Positions 41,855 to 51,017 of a stretch of DNA of 64,000 bases are shown piece by piece (position 1 is the stretch's first letter; every line of letters starts with the position of its first letter). The stretch comes from Mycobacterium sp. URHB0044 (lineage in GTDB: Bacteria; Actinomycetota; Actinomycetes; Mycobacteriales; Mycobacteriaceae): the NCBI RefSeq assembly GCF_000620625.1, contig NZ_JIAW01000023.1, positions 1 through 64,000 on the forward strand, written 5' to 3'. A program made the position numbers and the translations under genes. The notes beneath the pieces were generated by a model. The model made no database searches. It was not told the origin of the DNA and was given only the letters and a program-made list of their open reading frames with translations.

Positions 41855-43018
41855 TCACCCCGTGGCGGGCGCGGGGATGACGTCGATCGCGTCGACGTCC
41901 GGCTTGACCGGGAACCGGCGCTCGCTGTCCTCGATGACCAACGTCCCCGACGCCTCGGGCTCGGGGTTGCCCCGCGGAATGATGAGCGCCCGCTGACCCG
42001 GGTAGACCTCGGCCGCCTGCAATGCCACCGTCGGCGGGTCGCCCTGGACGAGACGATCGGGGGCGAGGTCCCATATCCGCGGCGAATAGGAACTGGGCGG
42101 GTCGCATCCCCAGGTCGCGAGCGACAGCGACATCGGCTGGGCCTGCTGCCACCACATCCGCAGCACCTGTGAGCCCGTCGCCGGCCCCGGTGCCGCGACG
42201 TCGAACGTCTGCTGGGATCCGTCCGCGTTGGACACCACGACGGCGGCGGTGCCGCAGTTGTTGCTCGAGGGCCGGTACAGCGCGTACACCAGGCTCGCAC
42301 CGTCGGGACTGAGCACGGCGTCGGCCACCGGCGCGTTGGCGTCGGCGGTGCCCAGCGGCGTCGGTGGCGCATTGCCGCGTATGGCGTACAACGTGTCCGG
42401 CCCGCCGAACGACGTCGGCGTGGACTCGACGCGCGCGACGATGGCGGTGCCGTCGCGCGCGGTGAGCAACTTGGGTTCCGGCGGTGGCGACACCCCGTAG
42501 ACGGGCGGAAGGTCGGCGGTCTGGCGCAGCGTCGGCTGGGCGGAGGCGTTGGCGAGGTCGAGCTGCATCAGCCGGTTCGGCTGCTCCCACCACACGACCG
42601 TGCTGCCTCCCGCGGTGCCCAACCGGGCGGCCTGCGGCAGCGGGATCACGCGGGTGGCCTTGCTGCGCACGTCGAGGGTCACCAGGTTGCCGTCCGCGGA
42701 GCCCGCGAAGACGAACCGGCCGTCTTCGGTGACCAGCGGCTCACTGGAGGGCGAGAAGTTGCCCGACGCCTTGGCGTAGATCTCCGTGCCGTCCACCACG
42801 CCGATCTCGGTCGACGCGCGGTACGCCACCAGGGGACCCGTCGGTGCCGCCGGCTCGGACGTCTTCGTCGGCGCGGTCGTGAATGCAGGCAACGTCGGGG
42901 GCGTGGCCGGGGTCCCACCGGGTGGGGTGGTGCAGCCCGACACCAGGCCCGCGCTCAGTGCCAACAGCAGCACCAATCGGAAACAGGCACTCGGGATTCG
43001 GGAACTCACCGTGTCCAT
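41855..43018 (-). CDS. secreted beta-propeller-like lipoprotein
   Basis: A 387-residue exported lipoprotein: hydrophobic signal FRLVLLLALSAGLVSGC with lipobox LVSGC, a Pro/Thr-rich linker, then repeated beta-strand patterns (LVTEDGRFVFAGSADGNLVTLD, LSPDGASLVYALYR) typical of a TolB/PQQ-like propeller. Start M at 43018 gives a compact signal peptide; 43045 is possible. No specific ligand can be named. Confidence 0.75.
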   Translation of the reverse strand: MDTVSSRIPSACFRLVLLLALSAGLVSGCTTPPGGTPATPPTLPAFTTAPTKTSEPAAPTGPLVAYRASTEIGVVDGTEIYAKASGNFSPSSEPLVTEDGRFVFAGSADGNLVTLDVRSKATRVIPLPQAARLGTAGGSTVVWWEQPNRLMQLDLANASAQPTLRQTADLPPVYGVSPPPEPKLLTARDGTAIVARVESTPTSFGGPDTLYAIRGNAPPTPLGTADANAPVADAVLSPDGASLVYALYRPSSNNCGTAAVVVSNADGSQQTFDVAAPGPATGSQVLRMWWQQAQPMSLSLATWGCDPPSSYSPRIWDLAPDRLVQGDPPTVALQAAEVYPGQRALIIPRGNPEPEASGTLVIEDSERRFPVKPDVDAIDVIPAPATG

Positions 43019-43069
43019 CAAAGCCGACAACGCGGCGGGATGCACGAGCCAGCCGCGGGCTCGGCGGCG

Positions 43070-44005
43070 TCAGGAGGGCGGATACGGCAGGCCGAATTCG
43101 TCCGCAAGCAGGCTCTGCACGACGATCATGGCGGCTTGCGAACCCGCCGCGATTGCGCCCGCGACGTAGGGCTGCTCGGTGCAGACGTCGCCTGCCGCGA
43201 AGGCGGTGGGCACGCTGGTCCGGTGCAGGGAATCGACGTCGATCGCGTCCGGCGCCAGGGGGCCCTGTGCGCAGGTGACGCCCAACTTCTCGGCCAATCG
43301 CGAGCGTTGCCGAAGCGGCGCCTCGACCAGCAACCCGTCGCGCTCCATGCGGTCACCGTCGGCGAAGGCGACGTGAGTGAGCCGACGATCCTTGCCGATC
43401 ACTTCGACGACGCGCCGCTCGTCGACGGTGACGCCCGCCGTGTCCAGCAGCCGTCGTTGCCTGGCATCGAGCTGGGAGGCCCCGTCGGTCAGCACCGCCA
43501 CGTCGTCGCTCCAGCCGCGCAGCATCAGCGCCCCGTGGACTGCCTCGTCGCCGGCTGCGAGGACCGCGAGCCGCTTGTCGCGCATCTCCCAGCCGTGGCA
43601 GAACGGGCACTGGAACACCGAATCGCCCCAGAGCTCGTCGACCCCCGGCAGGTCCGGTGGGCAGTACCGCATGCCCGTTGCCAGCACCACCCGCCGAGTG
43701 CGTACCTCCTCGCCGTCGTCGAGCTCCAGCGCGAAGCCACCGTCGACGGGTGCGCCGCTGACCACCTCGCCTGCGCGGTACTCGACGGTCGGGTAGACCG
43801 ACAGCTCGCGGCGGCCGGTGGCATACAGCTCGGCGGGGGGCCGTTGGTCGTAGCCGAGCACGCCTCCCATGACCGTCGCGGCACGGTTGCTCTGCTCGTT
43901 GGCGTCGACCACCAGCGTCCGCCTGCGGGCGCGGCCCAGGACGAGCGCCGCGCTCAACCCGGCCGCGCCACCGCCGACGACCACGCACTCCCACTCGTTT
44001 GCCAT
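43070..44005 (-). CDS. thioredoxin reductase-like NAD(P)/FAD oxidoreductase
   Basis: A 311-residue two-dinucleotide-binding flavoprotein: GGGAAGLSAALVLGRARR (from residue 11) for FAD, a central CPFC redox pair (C133, C136) in FQCPFCHGWE, and a C-terminal ATG-type FAD motif in AAGDVCTEQPYVAGAIAAG. The layout is that of the bacterial TrxR-like family without a known thioredoxin partner in the vicinity. ATG 44005 is preferred over 44068. Divergent from hrpA by 77 nt. Confidence 0.85.
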   Translation of the reverse strand: MANEWECVVVGGGAAGLSAALVLGRARRRTLVVDANEQSNRAATVMGGVLGYDQRPPAELYATGRRELSVYPTVEYRAGEVVSGAPVDGGFALELDDGEEVRTRRVVLATGMRYCPPDLPGVDELWGDSVFQCPFCHGWEMRDKRLAVLAAGDEAVHGALMLRGWSDDVAVLTDGASQLDARQRRLLDTAGVTVDERRVVEVIGKDRRLTHVAFADGDRMERDGLLVEAPLRQRSRLAEKLGVTCAQGPLAPDAIDVDSLHRTSVPTAFAAGDVCTEQPYVAGAIAAGSQAAMIVVQSLLADEFGLPYPPS

Positions 44006-44082
44006 GCCCGCGAGATTTGCCGACGACGCGTCATCCAAACCTCGGACGTCACGACGTTCGACACCCACCTAGGCTTGCCGGA

Positions 44083-47000
44083 GTGTCCGCGCCATCCATC
44101 CCCGACCTTCGTGCGCGGCTGGACGGCCTCACGATCCGCGACGCCGATCGGCTGCGGCGCCGCCTGAAGGGTCTGCGCGGCAGCAACCCGGCGGCCGTCG
44201 CCAAGATCGCCGAGCAGTTCGCCGCCGCCGAAGGCCTGATCGCCACCCGCACGGCCGCGGTCCCGGTGATCGGCTACCCGGACCTGCCGGTGAGCGACCG
44301 GCGCGACGACATCGCCAAGGCGATCACCGAGAACCAGGTGATCGTCGTGGCCGGCGAAACCGGTTCGGGCAAGACCACCCAGTTGCCCAAGATCTGCCTC
44401 GAACTCGGTCGCGGGATCCGCGGCACCATCGGGCACACCCAGCCGCGGCGACTGGCCGCGCGCACCGTCGCGCAGCGCATCGCCGACGAACTCGGGGTGT
44501 CGCTGGGCGATGCCATCGGCTACACCGTGCGGTTCACCGATCAGGCCAGCGACCGCACGCTGGTCAGGTTGATGACCGACGGCATCTTGCTCGCAGAGAT
44601 GCAACGCGACCGGCGGCTGTTGCGGTACGACACGTTGATCCTCGACGAGGCGCACGAACGCAGCCTCAACATCGACTTCCTGCTCGGCTACCTCCGCGAG
44701 CTGCTGCCCCGCCGGCCGGACCTGAAGGTGATCGTCACGTCGGCGACCATCGAGCCGGAACGGTTCGCTGCGCACTTCGGCGGGGCACCGATCGTGGAGG
44801 TCTCGGGCCGCACCTATCCGGTCGAGATCCGGTACCGCCCCCTCGAGGTGCTCGCACCCGCGGACGACGGTGACGATCCTGACGACCCGGACCACGAGGT
44901 CGTCCGCACGGAGATGCGCGATCAGACCGAGGCCATCGTCGACGCCGTGCGCGAACTCGAGAGCGAACCCCCGGGCGACGTCCTGGTGTTCCTGTCCGGC
45001 GAGCGCGAGATCCGTGACACCGCAGAAGCTTTGCGCGGTGCCGTCAAGCACACCGAGGTGCTCCCGCTGTACGCCCGGTTGCCGACCGCGGACCAGCAGA
45101 AGGTGTTCGCGGCCCATACGGGCAGGCGAGTCGTGTTGGCCACCAACGTCGCCGAGACGTCGCTGACCGTGCCCGGCGTGCGCTACGTCGTCGACCCCGG
45201 CACCGCGCGCATCTCGCGCTACAGCAGGCGGACCAAGGTGCAACGGCTGCCCATCGAGCCGATCTCGCAGGCGTCGGCCGCGCAGCGGGCAGGCCGGTCC
45301 GGACGCGTCGCGCCCGGTATCTGCATCCGGCTGTACTCCGAACAGGACTTCGAGTCCCGGCCGCGCTACACCGATCCGGAGATCCTGCGCACCAACCTCG
45401 CCGCGGTGATCCTGCAGATGGCGGCGCTCGGCCTCGGCGACATCGAGGCCTTCCCGTTCCTCGACCCGCCCGACCGGCGCAGCATCCGCGACGGCGTGCA
45501 GCTGCTCCAGGAACTCGGCGCGTTCGATGCGGGCGGCGCGATCACCGACCTGGGTCGACGGCTGGCCCGGCTGCCGTTGGATCCCAGGATCGGCCGAATG
45601 ATCCTGCAGGCCGACACCGAGGGCTGCGTGCGGGAGGTGCTGGTGCTGGCGGCGGCCCTGTCGATCCCCGATCCGCGCGAACGGCCCACCGACCGCGAAG
45701 ACGCCGCCCGCCAGAAACACGCCCGCTTCGCCGACGAGCACTCCGACTTCGTGTCCTTCCTGAACCTCTGGAGTTATCTACGTGAACAGCGGAAGGAGCG
45801 GTCCGGCAACGCCTTTCGGCGGATGTGCCGCGACGAGTTCCTGCACTACCTGCGCATCCGGGAGTGGCAAGACCTGGTCGGTCAGCTGCGCAGCATCGCG
45901 AAGGACATCGGCATCGTGGAGGCGGGTGACGCCGAGCCCGCGGACCCCGCGCGCGTACACGCCGCGCTGACCGCGGGGCTGCTGTCGCACATCGGCCTTC
46001 GCGAGGGCGAGACCGGGGAGTACGCCGGCGCCCGCAACTCGAAGTTCGTCCTGGCGCCCGGGTCGGTGCTCACCAAGCGGCCGCCGCGCTGGATCGTGGT
46101 GGCGGACCTGGTCGAAACGAGCAGGCTGTACGGCCGGATCGCCGCGCGCATCGAACCCGAAGCCGTCGAACGCATCGCGGGCGACCTGGTCCAGCGCACC
46201 TACAGCGAGCCGCATTGGGGCGCACGGCGCGGCGAGGTGATGGCCTTCGAGCGGGTCACGCTCTACGGCCTGCCGCTGGTGGCGCAACGCCGGGTCGGGT
46301 ACGCCCGCATCGATCCGGTACTGGCCCGCGAGTTGTTCATCCGGCACGCACTGGTCGAGGGCGATTGGCAGACCCGCCACCACTTCCTGCGCGACAACGC
46401 CCGGCTGCGTGAGGAATTGGAGGAGATGGAGGAGCGGGTGCGCCGCCGCGACCTGCTCGTCGGCGACGACGAGATCTACGCGTTCTACGACGCGCGCGTG
46501 CCTGCCGACGTGGTCTCGGCCCGGCACTTCGACGCGTGGTGGAAGAAGCAGCGCCACCGCACGCCCGAACTCTTGACGTTCACCCGTGCCGATCTGCTGC
46601 GCACCGACGTCGACGCCGATCGGCCGGACAGGTGGCAGGCGGGTGACCTGTCGCTGCCCATCACCTACCGCTTCGAGCCGGGCGCCGAGGACGACGGCAT
46701 CACCGTGCACGTGCCCGTGGAGGTGCTGGCACGCCTCGGCGGCGACGAGTTCGCCTGGCATGTACCGGCGTTGCGCGAAGAGTTGATCACCGAACTGATC
46801 CGCTCCCTACCGAAGGACCTGCGCCGCAACTTCGTTCCCGCTCCCGACACCGCCCGCGCGCTGCTCACCACCCTCGACCCAGGATCCGAGCCGCTGTTGC
46901 AGGCGCTGCAACACGAATTGCGCAGGCGCACCGGCATATTGGTGCCCATCGATGCGTTCGACCTCTCCAAGATCCCGGCACACCTGCGGGTGACGTTCGC

Positions 47001-47979
47001 CGTCGAATCCGCCGACGGCACCGAGGTGGCCCGCGGCAAGGATCTCGACGCGTTGCAGGACACGCTGGCCGCTCCGGTGCGGCAGGCCGTCGCCGGCGCG
47101 GTCGCCGGCGGCTTGGAGCGCTCCGGGCTGCGGGCGTGGCCGGACGACCTGGACGAGTTGCCGCGCGTGGTGGAAAGCACCCGCGGCGGGCACACGGTGC
47201 GCGGCTACCCGGCGTTGGTCGACGGGGGGACCGCCGTGGACGTGCGCGTGTTCGCCACCCAGGCCGAACAGGGCGCCGCGATGCGGCCGGGCACCCGTCG
47301 GCTGCTGCGCCTGTCCTCCCCGGCTCCGGCCAAAGCGGTTGAGCGGGCGCTCAATCCACGCACGCGGCTGCAGTTGGGAGTCAATCCGGACGGCTCGCTG
47401 GCCGCGCTGCTCGACGACTGTGCCGACGCCGCCGTCGATCTCCTGGCGACCGCACCGGCGTGGACGCGAACCGAGTTCGCCGCATTGCGGGACCGCGTCG
47501 CCGCCGCCCTGGTACCGACCACACTGGACGTCGTCGGCCGCGTCGAGAAGGTGCTGGCCGCGTGGAACGACGTGCAGGTCGCGCTGCCCGACAAACCGCC
47601 GCCCGCACAGGCCGACGCCGTCGCCGACGTCCGGACCCAGCTGGCCGACCTCGTCCCCCGGGGTTTCGTCACCGCCACCGGGGTCGCCCACCTTGCGGAC
47701 CTGGCCCGGTACCTCACCGCCATCGGCCGTCGCCTCGAGCGCCTGCCTCACGGCCTCGCCGCCGACCGGGAGCGTATGCAGCGGGTGCACGCCGTGCAGG
47801 ACGCCTACGACGACCTGGTCCGCGCGCTGTCGCCGGCGCGTGCCGCGGCCGACGACGTGCGCGACATCGCGCGGATGATCGAGGAGCTGCGGGTGAGCCT
47901 GTGGGCGCAGCAGCTCGGCACGCCACGACCGGTCAGCGAGCAGCGCATTTACCGGGCCATCGACGCCGTCCTAGGGTGA
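44083..47979 (+). CDS. hrpA: ATP-dependent RNA helicase HrpA
   Basis: A 1,298-residue DEAH-box helicase: Walker A GETGSGKT (91-98), DEAH at 188-191, the SAT motif in VTSATIEPERF, and QRAGRSGRV as motif VI. HA2 and OB domains follow, and then the long C-terminal extension (DUF3418) seen in HrpA proteins. It is a 3'-5' RNA helicase linked to translation quality control and rescue of stalled ribosomes in other bacteria. GTG 44083 follows a CCGGA site; an extension to 43999 would run into the divergent flavoprotein. Confidence 0.92.
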   Translation: MSAPSIPDLRARLDGLTIRDADRLRRRLKGLRGSNPAAVAKIAEQFAAAEGLIATRTAAVPVIGYPDLPVSDRRDDIAKAITENQVIVVAGETGSGKTTQLPKICLELGRGIRGTIGHTQPRRLAARTVAQRIADELGVSLGDAIGYTVRFTDQASDRTLVRLMTDGILLAEMQRDRRLLRYDTLILDEAHERSLNIDFLLGYLRELLPRRPDLKVIVTSATIEPERFAAHFGGAPIVEVSGRTYPVEIRYRPLEVLAPADDGDDPDDPDHEVVRTEMRDQTEAIVDAVRELESEPPGDVLVFLSGEREIRDTAEALRGAVKHTEVLPLYARLPTADQQKVFAAHTGRRVVLATNVAETSLTVPGVRYVVDPGTARISRYSRRTKVQRLPIEPISQASAAQRAGRSGRVAPGICIRLYSEQDFESRPRYTDPEILRTNLAAVILQMAALGLGDIEAFPFLDPPDRRSIRDGVQLLQELGAFDAGGAITDLGRRLARLPLDPRIGRMILQADTEGCVREVLVLAAALSIPDPRERPTDREDAARQKHARFADEHSDFVSFLNLWSYLREQRKERSGNAFRRMCRDEFLHYLRIREWQDLVGQLRSIAKDIGIVEAGDAEPADPARVHAALTAGLLSHIGLREGETGEYAGARNSKFVLAPGSVLTKRPPRWIVVADLVETSRLYGRIAARIEPEAVERIAGDLVQRTYSEPHWGARRGEVMAFERVTLYGLPLVAQRRVGYARIDPVLARELFIRHALVEGDWQTRHHFLRDNARLREELEEMEERVRRRDLLVGDDEIYAFYDARVPADVVSARHFDAWWKKQRHRTPELLTFTRADLLRTDVDADRPDRWQAGDLSLPITYRFEPGAEDDGITVHVPVEVLARLGGDEFAWHVPALREELITELIRSLPKDLRRNFVPAPDTARALLTTLDPGSEPLLQALQHELRRRTGILVPIDAFDLSKIPAHLRVTFAVESADGTEVARGKDLDALQDTLAAPVRQAVAGAVAGGLERSGLRAWPDDLDELPRVVESTRGGHTVRGYPALVDGGTAVDVRVFATQAEQGAAMRPGTRRLLRLSSPAPAKAVERALNPRTRLQLGVNPDGSLAALLDDCADAAVDLLATAPAWTRTEFAALRDRVAAALVPTTLDVVGRVEKVLAAWNDVQVALPDKPPPAQADAVADVRTQLADLVPRGFVTATGVAHLADLARYLTAIGRRLERLPHGLAADRERMQRVHAVQDAYDDLVRALSPARAAADDVRDIARMIEELRVSLWAQQLGTPRPVSEQRIYRAIDAVLG

Positions 47980-47982
47980 CGC

Positions 47983-48207
47983 GTGGCCCTCTATCGCATC
48001 AGCGCATGGTTCGTCTGCCACGACGTGCGGTATTCGGGGCACGTCGAGTGCGTGGTCGAGCGTGACGCGGCGCCGACCGCGGCCGAGGCCGAACCGAACC
48101 TGTGGCCGCTCGCCGACGCCCAGCTGGACGCGATGTTCCCGGGCGAGAGCGGCTCGGGGTGGCGGAACGACTTCACCAGCGTCACGGTGACGACGCTCAC
48201 CTCATGA
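47983..48207 (+). CDS. small conserved hypothetical protein
   Basis: A 74-residue soluble protein beginning with GTG (read ALYRISAWFVCHDVRYSGHVEC after Met) and ending FTSVTVTTLTS. Three nucleotides separate it from the hrpA stop and its own stop overlaps the next start (ATGA), so it is part of the hrpA transcript. No family recognised. Confidence 0.65.
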   Translation: MALYRISAWFVCHDVRYSGHVECVVERDAAPTAAEAEPNLWPLADAQLDAMFPGESGSGWRNDFTSVTVTTLTS

Positions 48208-48968
48208 CGGGTGTATGGGAGGTCATCGCGCTGGCGCTCGGTGTGCTGGTCGCCGTCGTGCTTGCATTCTTCCTGAATCCCGTTGCGGGGCAAGGTGATC
48301 CGGACATGGCGTGGGAGGGCCGGGTCGCGGCGGGTTTCGCGGCGCTGATTCCCGGCGGTGTGCTGTGGATCGGGCAGGCGGCGGCGACGTTGCTTGCGAC
48401 GGTGACCGACGGTGGTGTGCGGCCGGCATGGCTGTGGGGTTGGCTGGTGGCGGCGCCACTTCTTGGTGCTTCGCCCCCGGCCACCGCGCTGGCGCGACGG
48501 GTGCGAAACGATTCCGCCGGCGCCGATCCGAACCGACGTGTCGCCGCGGTTCAGTACGAGGCGAACCTCGCCTGGGCCGATACCGTCGCCGAGCCGGGTT
48601 GGGAATTGCGTCGCACACCAGCGCTTCCGATCCGCTGGCCACCACCGCCGAACGGGTCAGCGGTGTGGCTCTGCTACGCCGAAAGGCCGGGTGCCGCTGG
48701 GTCAATCGAGCTTGCCGGCCCGTGGGCGCGGATCACGCTGCCCGCGGATGGCTCTGCGGCGCCCACCGTCGAGCGGTTGTCCGAGGCGGTGGAACCAATC
48801 GGGCTTCAGCAGGAGCCCGCGTCTGCGGCGTCGCAGGCGCGGCTGGTCGACGTCATCCGTCGTGGTGACCCCAACGGCGTGTTGGCCCGAGCCTTGGCCG
48901 GCTGGCGCGCGCACAACCCGGTGATCGCGGCTCACCCGACGGTTGCGCCGCATCTGCCTCCGGCTTAG
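48204..48968 (+). CDS. hypothetical protein with two N-terminal membrane segments
   Basis: A 254-residue protein: two or three hydrophobic segments in the first 90 residues (EVIALALGVLVAVVLAFFL, GFAALIPGGVLWIGQAAATLL, LWGWLVAAPLLGA), then a soluble domain of about 150 residues with VWLCYAERPGAAGSIELAGPWARITLP. Its start overlaps the preceding stop. Its stop overlaps the stop of the convergent HicB-like gene. Not recognised. Confidence 0.7.
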   Translation: MTGVWEVIALALGVLVAVVLAFFLNPVAGQGDPDMAWEGRVAAGFAALIPGGVLWIGQAAATLLATVTDGGVRPAWLWGWLVAAPLLGASPPATALARRVRNDSAGADPNRRVAAVQYEANLAWADTVAEPGWELRRTPALPIRWPPPPNGSAVWLCYAERPGAAGSIELAGPWARITLPADGSAAPTVERLSEAVEPIGLQQEPASAASQARLVDVIRRGDPNGVLARALAGWRAHNPVIAAHPTVAPHLPPA

Positions 48969-49240
48969 TCGCTGACGAGAACCGAGACGTAGCCGATCGG
49001 GATACCGGTGCGGGCGGCGATGCACTTGCGGGCGGCCAGTTCGACGGCCGCGCGGCGAGTGGCGTGGGTGACGCCGTCGATCTCGGGGATCCGGATCAGC
49101 CAGCCGCTGACGTCACGGCTCGCTTCGACGTCGAAGCACTGACCAACGGTCGCAACGGGGATGGGGCGGCCGGCGCGAAGCCTGCGATTGCGGAGGGCTG
49201 ACGCGCGTCGCGTGGTGGGCTGAATTGCCATTGCCTTCAT
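48965..49240 (-). CDS. HicB-like (RNase H fold) protein without a HicA partner
   Basis: About 91 residues. After a basic N-terminal tail (RRASALRNRRLRAGRPI), the sequence has the HicB-type core FDVEASRDVSGWLIRIPEIDGVTHATRRAAVELAARKCIAART. HicB antitoxins normally pair with a HicA toxin; no HicA-like frame is beside it, so it may be a solitary relative. ATG 49240 or 49231 could be the start; neither has a strong ribosome-binding site. Confidence 0.6.
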   Translation of the reverse strand: MKAMAIQPTTRRASALRNRRLRAGRPIPVATVGQCFDVEASRDVSGWLIRIPEIDGVTHATRRAAVELAARKCIAARTGIPIGYVSVLVSD

Positions 49241-49335
49241 TCCTGAATCGACGGAGAACCGTCGGCAAGCGTAGGGGCTGCGAAACCGGAAACCTAATCG
49301 CGGCGGGCACTGTTCAGGCCGTGGTCGCAGACCGT

Positions 49336-50043
49336 TCAACCGCGCCCCGCGGCATCGTGCAGGATCTGCTGCAGCCGTTCCAGCGGATCACCCGTCTCGG
49401 GGTGCAGCCGAAGCTGGGTGTCCGGTTCGACCGGCGCCGTTCCCACCGGAGGCGGTGGTGGAGGCGGCGGTGGCGGTTCGGCGACCGGTGGCGGCGGAGG
49501 TGGCGGTGCCACCCGCGCCGCGTCGATCTTGGCGTGCAGCCGGCCGGCCGCCTCCTCGCGAACGGCGCGGCGCTCCTCGTCGGAATCGGTGTTGCCCGTG
49601 AAGCATCCGGCAGGCGCCTCCTCGACGACCGCCAGCGCGCTGAGATACCTGGCAACCGCCTGCTCGCCGTCGAGGACGCTTGCTGCCCGGTCGCCGAGCG
49701 TCTCCCTGACGAGTTCCAGATTCACCCTGGCAGGACAGGACTCGGCAGGCGCACTGCGCGCCAGCGCCGCGGAGAACTCCCTGTCGGCGTCGTCGAGACG
49801 ATTGTCGAGGACGGCTAGGCCGCCCGCGGCGAAGGAGACCTTCGCGGGCTCGACGACGTTGAGCACGTTGAGCATTGCGACATTGCCACGAAGCGCACCG
49901 GTGTCGCGCTCCGCGAAGTTTGAGGCAGCCAAGCCACCGGCGATCACGACGGACGACAGCTTCAGAATCGCGACGACCATCACGACCGCGATCGGTGCGG
50001 AGAACACCAGCAGCCGCCGCCGCAGGCGCGATCGTCGGTTCAT
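49336..50043 (-). CDS. membrane-anchored protein with polyproline tail, last gene of the MoxR operon
   Basis: A 235-residue protein with a basic N-terminus (NRRSRLRRRLL), one transmembrane helix, a helical extracytoplasmic part with CPARVNLELVRETLGD, and two runs of Pro (7 and 10 residues) before the C-terminal EPDTQLRLHPETGDPLERL. The start overlaps the upstream vWA stop (ATGA). The family is not recognised; coupling places it in the MoxR/vWA chaperone system. Confidence 0.75.
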   Translation of the reverse strand: MNRRSRLRRRLLVFSAPIAVVMVVAILKLSSVVIAGGLAASNFAERDTGALRGNVAMLNVLNVVEPAKVSFAAGGLAVLDNRLDDADREFSAALARSAPAESCPARVNLELVRETLGDRAASVLDGEQAVARYLSALAVVEEAPAGCFTGNTDSDEERRAVREEAAGRLHAKIDAARVAPPPPPPPVAEPPPPPPPPPPVGTAPVEPDTQLRLHPETGDPLERLQQILHDAAGRG

Positions 50044-51017
50044 ACGACCACGTCCGCGTTGGCCAGCCGGGTGCGGCGGAACTCGCGCAGCACCAGGTAC
50101 AGCTCGATGAGGATGAGGATCGCTGCGCCGACGGCGGGAACCCAGTACAGCTCGGTGCGGCCGGCAGGGGCGGCCGCGACGTCGGCGCTGGTGGTTTGCT
50201 CGGCCGGCTGGGGAAGTGCTGCGGTCAGTGATTCGGTTGCGTCGCGGGGAACGTAGGGGACGCCGATCTGATCGGCGACGCCACGCAGCGCGGCCTCGTC
50301 GACGGCCGACCGGGCGTCCGTTCCCGGGATCGGCCCGCCCGCCGCGGTGCCGTAGCCGAGCACGGCTCCTCCGTCGACGGTTCCCGCGGGAAGGTCGAAT
50401 TCGCGCTGTGGCGCTTGGGCTCCTGCGGCGCCGGCACCGAAGTAGAACACCAGGTTCTGCGCCCGCGGGTACTGCTGCGACGCGCCGATCAGCTGATAGC
50501 GCAGCACGTTTCCCGCCGCACCGGGGTTCGCCTGGTCGATCGCATCCGGCGTCGCGGCGTACGGCGTGACAGCGGCCATGACGGGGCGCAGGCTCCAGGT
50601 ATCCGCCGAGAGCGGCCAGTCCAGGGACGGCCGCGACGAGAACGTGATCACGGCGAACCGGGCGTCGGGATAGCGGTCCATCAGCGCGGCAATGTCATCA
50701 CGCACGCCGGCCATCCGGGCCCGGTCGCCGTCCCAGTCCTCGACGCGCATGTCGGGGGAGCGGTCGACGACGAGGAACACGTTCGGTTCGGTGTCCCCTG
50801 CGACGCGGGTCGGGCCCTGCTCCTCGGTGCCGACCATCGGGCGGGCGGCCGCCGCGACCAGCAGGAGCGCCGCCAGCGTCAACCCGGCCCACCGCCAGAG
50901 CACCGTCCGGGTTCGACTAGTCGGTGCCATTCTGCGCAGGACGACGACGCGCGCCGCGACGATGGCCGCCGCGACGGCAAGAAGCAGCAGCATCGGCAGC
51001 ACCGGCTCGAAGGTCAT
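50040..51017 (-). CDS. von Willebrand factor type A membrane protein (BatA-like)
   Basis: A 325-residue protein with an N-terminal pair of transmembrane helices, a vWA domain (NVFLVVDRSPDMRVEDW), and a C-terminal helix (WVPAVGAAILILIELYLVL). The MIDAS DxSxS motif reads DRSPD, with the last Ser replaced by Asp. BatA-type proteins work with MoxR ATPases in assembling or activating envelope complexes. ATG 51017 overlaps the upstream stop. Confidence 0.82.
   Translation of the reverse strand: MTFEPVLPMLLLLAVAAAIVAARVVVLRRMAPTSRTRTVLWRWAGLTLAALLLVAAAARPMVGTEEQGPTRVAGDTEPNVFLVVDRSPDMRVEDWDGDRARMAGVRDDIAALMDRYPDARFAVITFSSRPSLDWPLSADTWSLRPVMAAVTPYAATPDAIDQANPGAAGNVLRYQLIGASQQYPRAQNLVFYFGAGAAGAQAPQREFDLPAGTVDGGAVLGYGTAAGGPIPGTDARSAVDEAALRGVADQIGVPYVPRDATESLTAALPQPAEQTTSADVAAAPAGRTELYWVPAVGAAILILIELYLVLREFRRTRLANADVVV

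Noticed and set aside
43954..45741. 595-codon minus-strand frame over hrpA
   Set aside because: Antisense to the Walker A/DEAH-bearing part of hrpA; no motif.
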